From NCBI GenBank assembly GCA_022579005.1, contig MU401490.1, positions 1-64,000 on the forward strand: DNA of 64,000 bases. The letters are read 5' to 3'. The notes below the pieces were generated by a model. It searched no databases and was not told the origin of the DNA. It was given only the letters and a program-made list of their open reading frames with translations. Below, piece by piece: positions 49,301-60,587 of the stretch; within the stretch, counting starts at the first letter, position 1, and every line of letters begins with the position of its first letter. The DNA comes from Poronia punctata. Its lineage: Eukaryota > Ascomycota > Sordariomycetes > Xylariales > Xylariaceae. Position numbers and translations under genes: made by a program.

Positions 49301-50431
49301 TTTGCAAGGTGGTTCCGCTCGGTAGTGGTGGCATCTACCTACCTAACGCGTAAATACGGCACGCCGCAGAATCACATCGGACACCATTGCGAGATGCGGT
49401 ATAGCTTTGGCGGGTAAGAATAACAGGGAGGCCCCTAGACAGAAAAACCCCCACCGAACACTAAAAGATCCTCACATCTTGCCCCCCCTCCCTGATCCCA
49501 CAAACATAACCTAACCTACCTATTCAGGGGGAGTATGCGAGACGAGAGCGGGGTATCATATCAAGTGCCGGAAGAGTGGGCTATAACCTGGGAATAACAC
49601 TTAGTTATTTGTTGTGCAACATGAGCAAAAGTATCACTGATCAGGAGTGGAAGCGGTTGAGGAGGCGAGGAGGTGGCGAGAAATCTCCGAGAGATGGTGG
49701 TTGTCTCTGTTATGGGGCTTTTCCAGGTTTTGGTTTGGCCCAGGCATTAGTCTATGACCGACCCATATTCATCCATCCTTATGTTGATTTCAGCAGAGTA
49801 GAATACTAGAGGCAGGACGGCCCACGATTTTGTAGTAAATGCCTTAAAAATCTAGGCGCCTGGAAAACACTGCAAGTAATAGCCTTCAGGGTCGTCAGTG
49901 GACTGTCCTCTGGCATGTTTGTCGTTTGATAGTCGCCGAATTGCACATGTGAAGCCCGTCATGTCATGTTTGGACACACCCTCGTAATACAGCGTTGCAG
50001 TGCTCTTTCCATGTTCGCTTTAATTTTGTAGCCGAATCAGCTAAAAGAGAGAAAAACTCCACGGCTGGGGAAGTGAGAGCCTAATGGTTAACAAATGAGA
50101 CCAATGGGATATCTTGATCTAATGTTCAAACGCTACGGCTGCAATGTAACGGCGAAGTATCGGGAGAGCAGCAAATAACGAGGGGAAGGAACAAGTCTAG
50201 AAGTTCACGGGTGGTTCTGGCAGACTTGGGGTATCTTTCTAGTTGTAGATATATCGGTACGAATATGGTATAGTTTGATAGCCCAATATTGGAAAAAGTG
50301 AGCTGGCTTCGTCCAGGGGAACGACGCTGTAACTGAGAGACCGTCATGGATGTATGCTCTAAATTCCCGCGTAGACGAAAGAAACGCCAAATGTTTTTTT
50401 AAAATTGAAAAAAAAAATCGCAGCACCTAGA
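46316..50431. other. 4-kb gene desert
   Basis: Long intergenic region with scattered short frames and repeated TAGGTA/CCTAGG-type motifs (for example around 47036-47046 and 48478-48492). No frame shows coding character, and no RNA gene was identified. Confidence 0.45.
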
Positions 50432-51960
50432 TCATAACTCGCCAACATTGCTACCACCAGTACTTTCCGAGTCGGGCATCGTCACTTCGTCTTTGGTTGC
50501 ACTTTTAACCTTGTTCCAGAAAACCTCGCCGTTCTCAGGATCGTCCTTGAACAGGTGGTCAACGACAAGCTTCTTCGGCGTCTCGCCCATCCACTGGAAG
50601 AGAGAGAAGTCCCGAAATTCGTCGGCCTTGAAGACCTCGAGCATTTCGATAGGCTCGTCGCCGATATTCTCGACGAAGTGGCCCATGTTGCGAGGCACGA
50701 TGCCGACATCGCCGGGGAGGTAATCGAATGTGCGAGCGGTGCCTTCGGCTGCGAAGATGGTGATACGGCCTCTACCTCTGATGAAGAAGTTCCACTCGTC
50801 CGCGTTAGGGTGCCAGTGCATCTCCCTGATAGCGCCAGGCTCGATGGTGACGTGCGCGGCTGCTATGGTCTTTGATATGGGAAAGTTCTTCGAGTCGGTA
50901 ATCCTAACCTCGCCTCCGCTGGTGACCTTTGGTTCCTGCTCGAGCATGCGATGGCTAAAGTTGTACCTTGATTTCTTCACGTGTTTACCCGAAGGCTGCT
51001 CGTCATCAAGAGACCCAGGATACGAGCCTTGGAAGATGTATTTCTCATTCGCCGGCAGATGGTCAAAGACCTCGGGGGCGAGATTAAAGTTCTTGGCAAT
51101 GACTGATTTAGGTGTGTGCGCTGAGGACAGTTAGTATTTGCTGGCCCTTGGGGATGCGGATGGCATGGGGAGTGGCAGACAGACCTAGCCAGTCAGATAG
51201 GATAAAGGTTGACTCTTCCGAAAAGTTGCCGTCGTCAAAGATGAGCAAGAACTCGGTGCCATTCTCGCCAAGGCCTTGGAGAGAGTGGGGGACGCCGCTG
51301 GGGAAATACCAGAGGTCACCCTTTTTCAGGTCATCTATGAAGTTGCCCCCTTCATAATCGATGGCGGTAATTCGAACCTCGCCGTCTAGAACGTACGCCC
51401 ATTCAGCCTCCTTGTGCCAATGTAGCTCACGAATGACGCCCTTGTCAAGTCGCATATTTACGCTCGCGAGTTCTACACTGGTGCCAAGCTCCCGTACCGT
51501 CGTCTGACGAGTCCAACCGCCCTCCTAACTCCAAGTCAGTTGCAAGCCTGCGGCGCGTCTCTGGAATACTTGCCTCAATTCGGACATGAGAATCCGCAAA
51601 GCTCCAGCGCATGTTCCCCATGTTACCGTGGTCGGTGCTGGGAGGACGCACAAGGTCCGGGCTCTGGCGAGACCGTTCCCAATTCCATGGCCCTAAGACG
51701 GAAGCGCCCAGGCCGTTTCGATAAGGTAGAGGGTCAATCTTGTCGCCTACAGTATCAACAGCGCGATCAAGGGGATCTCTGAAGCCGGGGTTATATGGCG
51801 ACTTGTTCTTCTGGCTGAATTTCGAAGGCAAGTCTAAACCAGCCAAGAGATACTGACGCGGGCTGTCCTCGACGGGGACTGCGAGTGCTGGGTTGGTCAA
51901 AGCAATTCCCGCGAGGAGAAGTTGCGAAACGGAGACACGGTGAGAGCCGTGGAGCTGCAT
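50432..51960 (-). CDS. bicupin oxalate decarboxylase
   Basis: Exons 51574-51960, 51185-51524 and 50432-51120 encode about 471 residues. Oxalate decarboxylase converts oxalate to formate and CO2 using Mn in two cupin domains. A signal peptide is suggested by [19 protein letters not shown], so the enzyme is probably secreted or cell-wall associated. Cupin 1 has [17 protein letters not shown] and GVPHSLQG; cupin 2 has [18 protein letters not shown] and [12 protein letters not shown], so both metal sites (two His, Glu, His) are intact. The active-site lid reads [17 protein letters not shown], keeping the catalytic Glu of the bacterial SENST loop. The first intron (51525-51573, 49 nt) begins with GC rather than GT; the second is an ordinary 64-nt GT-AG intron. 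The start is the ATG at 51960; the longer frame begins with GTG. Confidence 0.92.
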
Positions 51961-53467
51961 TTTCCGTACAAGAGCTGTTTGGTTCGTGACGATGAGATTT
52001 GGGGGAGATAATGAGAGAGTCACAAGGCACGGTATAACACCAGCAACATGAAAATACGCGAAGAATTGGTCACTTTAACAATCGCAAGCAGAGAAAAGTG
52101 AGAGGTGAGGCCGGGCACAGCAAAAGATACCTAGCTTTTTCCTTTCCCAAGCTAAAACGGATGGTGACGACTTACTGACGGCGATAACGAGGGATACTGG
52201 ATGTGAATGTAACATCCTTGGTATTACCCGAACATTGAACCCTGCTCCGAATCCTGAGGGGCTACCTCCTAGGTTAGGTCCTCTTGATGGGCCCGTCGCT
52301 CTTTGTCTACTCGAGACAAGAGGGCCGATACCGAAGCTACCTCGCGCCGCTGGATGCCGAAGCAAAACCGAGTCTTTGATCACCTCATCGGAAAACAGGG
52401 AAGCATCCTATGTGGCCCCCGTGGAACAGGACATGGTGACGGGGCGTGACAAGCGATGGGCCATGGCAATGGTTACCGTTGCGGGTATACCGTATTCCAC
52501 GGTCCATATCGTCCCCAACTCATAGTCTCGACTCTCATCGCCACTAGCCTCTAGGGTAAGCCGGCAGCTCGGGAGAAGTGGTCAAAACGTAAGACTTGTC
52601 CGAGGATCCATTTCATAGAAGGTTGAGATGGACACTAGAAAGTTAGTACAGCTGTAGGGCCATGCAAGTGGTGCTGCAGAGAGAGAGATGGTCAATACTA
52701 CAGCGTTTGGTATAAGCTGCGTTTTACCAGGATCATGTGGGGGCTTGATCGTTAGCGCCAAGCTACGGCTACCTATCGTCTGGGCATTTAAGTATCGAAG
52801 TCTGTTAAAGTAATATGTATTATGTATTTAGCAAGGTGGAATCTTGGAACGGAAACACTGTACCTACATCCACTAACACCCAAGGTTAGCTTGGGTGTGG
52901 ATCAGCTGTCAGTGGTCACAGATCAATACTTTAGGTATCGACCCATGTCGGGACTCGGGACTCCATCAGGTGAAGCAAGTAATTTGACAAACCTCTCTAT
53001 TTTGGAGCTTTGTTGATGAGCCTGGTTACCTACTTCAGATTGTCCGCTTTGAGGGCTACATAAGGTGGATTCATACTCTCTCTATCCTCGGACCGTATCC
53101 CGCTACTCTTCGTCTTATTCTTTTTTCTTTATTTCCATTGGTACTTCCTTGCATCTCCATCAATTGTAGAAGGGGCGGGTCTGTCCGGTAACACGCTTTT
53201 TATCCAAGCCGAGTTGCGATAAACAGGGCCCTGCCAGATCAACTCTGGCTTGAATTCCGACGTCTTCTCCAACAATAACCACCTGCCCCGATTGTTCAAG
53301 GGATCGTGGAGATATCTCGGCATTTTCTTCTTGTTGCTTAATTTTTAATACTGTCGTTGGTTGATGGTCACGAGTGACGAGACATCGACTGCCCTCCCAT
53401 CTGCAAGGTCAAACGGTCAACCGTATCGGTTTTACGTCTACATCCTTTCTCTGACCAGTTCGACGAA
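51961..53467. other. divergent intergenic region
   Basis: About 1.5 kb shared upstream of the oxalate decarboxylase and the DUF1275 protein. It should contain both promoters. No coding frame was supported. Confidence 0.5.
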
Positions 53468-54389
53468 ATGCCGTCTAATGGTTATGGCGCTGTCAACGGC
53501 AACGGCTCTGGACGTGCGGCGGGTGCGGGTGCGGGAGCGGGAGCTCACGGGGATGAAGAGCAACCGCTTCTTGGACAAGCTCGACCGCACAAACGGGCAT
53601 GGCGTACCAACATGACGACCGACGTTTCCCGAGACTGGGCTGACATGATGCTCCTCGTTTGTTATGTCATAACAGGCCTTCTTGACACCGCTGCCATCTC
53701 AACATGGGGTTCTTTCGTTTCGATGCAGACAGGTGCGCCATCTTATCGCACCTTCTCAACTAAAGTTGGTCAAACTGAACCTAGCGAATTGCTGACATGA
53801 CGGATCAGGCAACACGGTATACTTCGGCTTAGGGCTCGCCGCGCCCTATGAGTCGACCCGATGGATCAAGTCTGGCACCTCGCTTGCCTGCTTTTGCCTC
53901 GGGTCCGTCTTCTTCAGCTACTTTCACCGCCATTTCTCTCCCAAGAAGAGATGGGTATTGTGCGCATCCTTCATCATCCAACTGGTCTTCATCGTCATAG
54001 CGGCCTCGCTCTTCACCTTTGGGACCAGGTCAACCAATCCCAAGGAGTCGATCGGATGGCCAGACATGGTGCCCATTGCCCTCATCGCCTTCCAGAGCGC
54101 CGGGCAAGCTGTGACGAGCAGGGCGCTCAAGTATAACGCCCTAACGAGCGTTGTTCTTACGAGCATCTACTGTGATCTCTTCTCCGACGCCAAGCTCTTG
54201 GTTGCGGACAACCCGGAGCGCAATCGGAGGGTGGGCGCGCCGTTGCTGCTTCTTATTGGCGCTGTCACGGGTGGCCTTTTATCACACAGCTCGGTGGGGA
54301 GTGCATCCGCTTTGTGGGTTGCTGCAGCGCTCAAACTTGTTGTCATCCTTGCTTGGTTCTTCTGGCCTGCGGAAAAAGACGAGGCATAA
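53468..54389 (+). CDS. DUF1275 (YoaK-like) multi-pass membrane protein
   Basis: Two exons, 53468-53732 and 53809-54389, give about 281 residues. The N-terminus is hydrophilic and Gly/Ala-rich (AAGAGAGAGAHGDEEQPLLG) followed by six or so hydrophobic helices. DWADMMLLVCYVITGLLDT-AAI and FVSMQTGNTVYFGLGLA are typical DUF1275 segments, and ALIAFQSAGQAVTSRALKYNALTSVVLTSIYCDL is the conserved second half. The family is widespread in bacteria and fungi, with no settled function; transport of a small molecule is a guess. The 76-nt GT-AG intron splits the Gly of MQTGNTVYF. It is divergent from the oxalate decarboxylase, 1.5 kb apart. Confidence 0.85.
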
Positions 54390-56512
54390 AGATTGTGACA
54401 TAAATTGCGGGGTCCGACATCATTACATACAATGGGCTGAAGCCCTTGGCTCATGTATATGTGTGTGTCACTCTAGACATTTCTTCCATCCCGGCGGCTC
54501 AAGGTGCATACATATGGAACTCTGGGAAAGGCGACCTGGTACATATTTTACCTTTCAAGACAATACATCATAGGCCCATATTCTGCGACTGCTTTCCACT
54601 CCCCTCCGATTTTCTATGAGTTGTTGCTTTTCTCAAACACCCGACTTTTACAGGGGAGTTTGAGGAGGCCTTGCCCTCGCGATACTAATGCTGTGCTTGA
54701 CAATATCGCACGAAAGCACCTCCCCTCTGCCGGATTGGCATGCAGGGACTTCAGACTCCCAGCCCCTAGAACACAGTATCCTAACGCTATTCCCATCAAA
54801 CTTGAGCTTACAAGGTCACTACATATGGAGCCCGGTTCACATGTGCGAAGCTTTCCATGGGCTAAGGGATTTCCGTCATTATCCACGTAGGTATGTTCCC
54901 CACAAGTGAAGTAAGGCTTTATTTTCTTGTCTAGGAAAGTCTCCGCGGGGCGTACTAGGATGTGGGCTAAGGAAGGGCCTGTTCCTTCGGTACAGAGACA
55001 CCATGTCGTGGTTCAGGGAGGGAGGATTGTTTTGAGAGCAGATTATATCGCAGCATAATCTTGCAGTTTCGCCCGATCGATCCATATGCACAAACGGGAC
55101 TGACTGTTGATATCTATCTACCTACTTCCCGTACGGACATTAAGCTACTAATGCTACGGCATACCAGCCACTGCAAGCCCAACCATGCCCGTTCCGACCT
55201 TGTGTCCCATTTCCGGACCGCCTTCTGCTTTCAAATGCCCCTTTCCGAGGCAACCTCGTTACATCAACTACGAAGGTGTCCGCCGTTTTGACACAGACCA
55301 AAACGCAACGTGTATTCGTATCCCGTCGCACAGCACATATGTCTGTGAGTCTGTGATATGGGGATAAACCGGACACTGCGCCCCTTGGGAAACCGGTAGT
55401 TCCGCAACTCTTTCTCTACCTCGTGGTTCCGTGGGCAACTGTCAACTTGCTCGGTCAAGAAGGATTATTGCCAGCTGCATACAGTTTCACTGGGTGCTAC
55501 ATGTACTCAAGTGCATTTGTCTCGTCTTGAAAGAACACATGCGAGTGACTCGCGTCGTCGACATGTTTTTTTTGCGTGGTAATACCACACGATACCATAC
55601 TATCGAAGCCACTGTGTTACCTAAAACCTTGTGATGCTGCCAGTTGACCCTGTCATTCATACAACTATGACACTTCCGGGGTGCCGGGTGATTTTGAAAA
55701 ATGCACAAGCTTGATCTCCCGGAAATAATCGATATTAGTATCAGCTGTTGTCTTTTGGAGATTTCCAGATTGATGTTGCCAACAGTGCGCCGCCGAACAA
55801 CCATTAAGACTATGCAACTTAGACCGTAAGTCTCGCATTTGGATTCGTGTAAGTGGGTTAACGACTAACCTAGGTCAATGAAGATAGACCTACTCTAATG
55901 GGGAGATGAATATGCAAGCGCAAGGCAAAAGAGATGCGCAGAATAAAAGCAGGAAAAAAAAAGAAAAGGATGAAAACGCCATTTTATGGACATCCGCATA
56001 AAAATTGATTCATGATGTACGACGGACACATGCATACGATCTGAGGCGCAAATCCCAACGGATCTATCCTAACATTGGAGTGCTTGGTTTAATAGGTAGG
56101 TTATCTAAACTGACTTATCTCCGAATTTTGCAATAGGTAGCTACACATTCGCCAACGATGCCAAGAATTCGCAAAAGGACAAACGCCGGCATATGTTCAC
56201 GGCAATGTAACCGCATCAGGACAACCGCTGCATGATCGAGCCCGCTCTCGGCCTCGCTAATTGCTCTTTTGCCCCAGTCCGGCTCCATTCCTGACGGCAC
56301 CACAAACAAGCAAGGGCCCGGATTACTGCCCGATTCCCTTAAATTGATAAACAAAGAGAGCATGAGTAAAGAAAGAAAAAAAAAAGGAAAAGATAAGGTG
56401 TGAGAATTAGAAGAAAAAATATATTTCTGTCTTTTTCTTCATCTACCTGCCTACCTAGCTGGCAGCCGCACAAAGGGATCAGAGAGTTTTGTTTCACTTT
56501 AACGGCGGTGCC
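54390..56512. other. intergenic region, no supported gene
   Basis: About 2.1 kb between plus-strand genes. Short frames only; the last 150 bases are purine-rich and then pyrimidine-rich, resembling a fungal promoter. Confidence 0.5.
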
Positions 56513-58552
56513 ATGTCGATAGTCCCCGCTAACTCTATGGACGAGCCTTCCAAGGCTACTATTGACAAATCCGGCCGCGGAGCAAGTCTCGAGGTCGATG
56601 AGAATCCCGAGATGGCCAGGCCTGATGGGTCGGATCCGCTATCTGACCCGACGTCAGACGTCTCCGAGTCCGAGAAGGACGGTACCCCGGGCCTACCGTT
56701 TTCCAAGGCGAGGAGCATAGCCCTTGTCGCCACTCTGACCGGTGCCAGCTTTCTCAACGTATGATATATTTCCAATCTTTAAGGGGGGGCTCTGGAAAAG
56801 AAGGGAAGAGCGTGACGAATATATTTATGGAAAGGTTTATTGCTGACGATTTGACGTGGTTTTAGACGCTTTGTAGTCAGGCGGTTGTCATCATCCTACC
56901 GACGATAGGCAGAGCCTTGGATATCCCCGACAGTAGATTACAATGGATCGTCTCTGCCTATGCCCTGACATTCGGTACATTCCTGTTGCTCTGGGGTAGG
57001 ATAGCGGACATTTACGGGAAACGAGACATTTTCATCTGGGGCAGCGCCTTTGTGACTGTAACTTTGATCATCAACCCCTTCATGCCGAATGAAATCACAT
57101 TCGACCTGTTCAGGGGCCTGCAAGGTCTGGTAAGAATTGGTTTTTTTTTTTCCAAATAAACGCTTGCTTTTCGAAACCCCCTGTCTTACTTTTTTCTCTT
57201 CTTCTTCATAGGGAGCTGCGGCCAACGTGCCGACCGCGATAGGTATTCTCGGCGTCACATTTCCTCCAGGAAAAGCCAAGAACTATGCCTTTAGCGCCTA
57301 CGGTCTGTCCTCATCCCACCCATCCCCCTTTCTACTGTTCGAAGTGCGTATACTAACTAACTAACTAACTATATCACCAGCTTCCGGTGCCCCCTTAGGC
57401 AGCGTATTCGGCAATCTCCTAGCAGGCTTCATCGCCTCATACACGACATGGAAATGGGTATTCGGCGCCCTAGGCGGCCTAGGCTTAGTCGTCACAGCAG
57501 CCGGCTTCTTCGTCATCCCGCAACCACCCAACAACAACAACAACAACAACAACAACACCACCAACCTCAACCAAACTAAAAAGGGCCGCATCCTTTTAAA
57601 ATCCGTAGATTGGCCCGGCGGATTCCTCGTGACAACCGGCCTCCTCGCCCTCCTATTCGCCCTGACAGAAGGAAACGTAGTAGGCTGGCGCACACCCTGG
57701 ATACCGGTCCTCATCGTCGTCGCACTCATCCTCCTAGCCGTATTCTTCGGTTGGCAATGGTATCAGGAGAAACACACGACTCGCCAACCGCTAATAAAGG
57801 CATCGATATTCAAAAACGGACGATTCTGCGCCGGTCTAGCCATCATGGCCTTATTCTTTGGCAGTTTTAATAACTTCTTGGTCTACGCCACTTATTTCTT
57901 CCAGGATTATCAAGGTCTCAGTCCTCTACAGACCACGTTGCGGTTCATACCCACGGGCGTGACGGGGATTCTTGTCGCTTTCGTCGTCAGTCACTTGATC
58001 TCGCGCGTACCGACGTGGATCTTGTTAATGGGGGGGAATCTGGCCGTCTCCATTTCTTGTCTACTCTTCGCCGTGCCTTTGCCGAGAAATACGTCGTATT
58101 TCGCTTTCGGATTACCCGCTTTCATACTCTCCGTCGTCGGGGCGGATTGTACGTGGCCGTGCCTCACGCTCTTCACTTCGAGATCTCTACCCCCCGAGGA
58201 CCAGGCGATGGGCGGCGGATTGATCAATGCTTCTGCGGCGGTGGGGAGGGCGATCGGACTGGCGATCGATACGGCTATACAGACGGCTGTTATCGCGAGG
58301 GAGAGAGGGGTGGCGGTTGAAGATTCGGGCAAGATCAAGGTGTGGGATGATGCGTCTGTTACGAGCATCAGGGCGGCTAATTGGTTTAATTTTGCCTTGG
58401 CGGTTTTCTGTATGGGCGTTGTTGGTCTTGCGTTTCGCGGGACGGGGATCGTGGGGAGGAGTGAGAGGGTAATAGGACCACCTGTCAAGGATGAAGAAGA
58501 TCGACGAGCGCCTGGGTTGATGATGTTGGAAAAGGGTGAAAGAAAAGGATGA
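56513..58552 (+). CDS. DHA2-type MFS transporter
   Basis: Four exons, 56513-56758, 56866-57129, 57212-57302 and 57381-58552, encode about 590 residues. DHA2 proteins are proton antiporters with about 14 membrane helices that export drugs, toxic metabolites or amino-acid-like solutes. A hydrophilic N-terminus (about 70 residues, acidic) precedes the first helix. Motif A is GRIADIYGKRDIF, and the antiporter-type motif C region is seen in ASGAPLGSVFGNLLAGF. The loop between the two halves carries a run of asparagines encoded by an AAC repeat. The ATG at 56513 is used, since the slightly longer open frame begins with TTG. Introns of 107, 82 and 78 nt are GT-AG. The substrate is unknown. Confidence 0.88.
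57530..57556. repeat. (AAC)n coding microsatellite
   Basis: A perfect AAC triplet array encoding about nine Asn in a transporter loop. It stays in frame, so length changes alter only the loop. Confidence 0.85.
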
Positions 58553-59430
58553 ATGACAGAAAGTAGGTCGTCTATATTTTCTGAATCCTAGGTTAGATTA
58601 ATCTACTTATTTTTTTATACAAACGTAGATGAATCCTGGATTTCCAACGCTACATTCATAAACATTCATTCGCAGGAATTAATCACATCTGAAGACAATC
58701 ATCATGTACATACTTTAAAAACCTCAAGTCGTATGTTTCTACTTTCTACTAAACGTTGGAATAGGAGTTGGTGCAGGTTCTTAAGACGGTAGGTACCTAA
58801 CTTAGCTAGTTCAATCTACCAATATAGTTAACTAAGGTAGGTAGTTGGTCAAGAAAACGGTGTTCATTGTCCTGAATTACCTACGGATACCTCCTCTTTG
58901 AAATTTGGGCACGCATCTTTCTTCTCCCAGCCTCTTCACTGTTTACAGATTCAATGTAAGTAAAGCGACATCGGCGCCGATTAAAAAAAAATTTGTCTTT
59001 TTTTACGTTAGCACAAAATGGGCACTTAATTAGGTATTCCGCAATGGATCCCCATCCGATTTCCATTTCCGCACCTTTTTCCCATCTACCCCTCCCCCAC
59101 ATTGACATTATCTCCGCACTATTTACTACAACCCCGCATACTTACCCCACGCTAGAAATGTGCCCCCCAACATTTTATACCGAGCAATTAATTACCCTGG
59201 TGCCTGGTCCCGAGTCCCGACAAAAGGGCGATGATGTCGTTTTTGATTTGATTTTCAGCTTGTCGGTAATTTCATATGTAAACTTGGATTGATAAATAAA
59301 TAAATACTTGAAAAGACCAAACCCTCCTTTTTTCCCCATCAAAGAACAGGGAGTGACGAAACCCAAACCCAATCCCATCCCATCCCATCCCCATCTCACC
59401 AAGTCCAAATCTCAACCCCCATCATCAACA
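58553..59430. other. intergenic region
   Basis: About 0.9 kb with TAGGTA motif copies (58833-58846). CCCATCCCATCC-type pyrimidine repeats lie directly upstream of the next start. No gene was seen. Confidence 0.5.
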
Positions 59431-60405
59431 ATGGCCCCCAAAAACATCATCATAACCGGCGCAGGCGGTCTCGTCGGCCCCCTAATCGCCGCACGACTCC
59501 TCAACTCCCCCGACTACCACGTAACCCTAACCGACCTTCTCGACCCGGTAATTCCCAAGGACGTCAAATATCCCGAAAACGCAACCTGTCTCAAAGGCGA
59601 CATAACCTCGCCAGCCTTCATCAAGACCCTCATCTCCTCCGCACAACCCCTGCACGCCATATACATATTCCACGGGATAATGTCGGCCGGGTCCGAAGCC
59701 AACTTCGACCTCTCCCTATCCGTCAACGTGCAGAGCGTGCAGACGCTCCTCCTACACCTGCGGGACAACACGAACCCGAAAGTAAGGGTGATATATTCCT
59801 CGTCCCAAGCCGTCTACGGCCAACCTTTACCCGCAATCGTCACCGACGACGTGACGCCCACGCCCGAGGGAACATACGGCGCGCATAAATTGTTGACGGA
59901 GATCTTCATCAACGACATGCATCGGAAGGGATATATCGACGCCTTTATCCTGCGTTTCCCCTCTGTGGTGGTACGGCCTGGTAGGCCGACGAATGCCGCC
60001 AGTTCCTTCCTCTCGGGCATGATTCGCGAACCGATGAATGGGGAGGAATGCGTGATTCCGTTGAGAGATCGCGGGTTTAGATCTTTCATGTGTACGCCGT
60101 CTACGTTGCAGGAGAATCTGTATAGGGTGCTACATATGGATTCGGAGAAGTTGCCGAGACATGTTAGACATGTGAATGTTCCCGGGGTTAGTGTTTCCAT
60201 CCAGGAACTCATGGATGCGTTGAAGAAGTACGGGGGGGAGGATAAGTTGAAATTTCTAAAGGAGGAGACGAATGAGGAGTTGGAGAGGATTTTGAGGAGT
60301 TGGAGTCCGGATTTTGATGTTAGTACCCCGTTGAGGCTGGGGTTTGTCAAGGATGAGTCTGGGGAGGATATTGTGAGGGAGTATGTGGAATCTTTGAAGA
60401 AGTGA
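59431..60405 (+). CDS. extended SDR, D-erythronate dehydrogenase-like
   Basis: An intronless gene of 324 residues. The NAD-binding motif GAGGLVGPLIAARLL is at the N-terminus. The catalytic residues are the Ser of IYSSSQAVYG and the Tyr and Lys of TYGAHK. The segment LRFPSVVVRPGRPTNAASSFLSGMIREP closely resembles bacterial D-erythronate dehydrogenase (DenD), which oxidises a four-carbon sugar acid; the same reaction here is inferred. No signal peptide is seen, so it is probably cytosolic. The start is the ATG at 59431; the upstream frame is open but low in coding quality. It converges on the lactonohydrolase gene with 182 bp between the stops. Confidence 0.85.
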   Translation: MAPKNIIITGAGGLVGPLIAARLLNSPDYHVTLTDLLDPVIPKDVKYPENATCLKGDITSPAFIKTLISSAQPLHAIYIFHGIMSAGSEANFDLSLSVNVQSVQTLLLHLRDNTNPKVRVIYSSSQAVYGQPLPAIVTDDVTPTPEGTYGAHKLLTEIFINDMHRKGYIDAFILRFPSVVVRPGRPTNAASSFLSGMIREPMNGEECVIPLRDRGFRSFMCTPSTLQENLYRVLHMDSEKLPRHVRHVNVPGVSVSIQELMDALKKYGGEDKLKFLKEETNEELERILRSWSPDFDVSTPLRLGFVKDESGEDIVREYVESLKK

Positions 60406-60587
60406 GTAATAGACGGGGGGCAGGGATAGATAGATAGCGGTTGGAGTATATATTTGTTTGTCATTCATCTTGATAAGATGCAGCGCCTGTCCAAGTTCAA
60501 TTTCGGAGTAGAATTGTGAGGCTAGGTCATCGACTGTGATAGGAGAAAACTGAGGTAGGCACACAATGCTGTGCCGACAAAACTACT

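Noticed and set aside
53861..54166. Alternative frames inside the DUF1275 gene
   Set aside because: The other frame gives a hydrophobic family-conserved protein joined cleanly by splicing.
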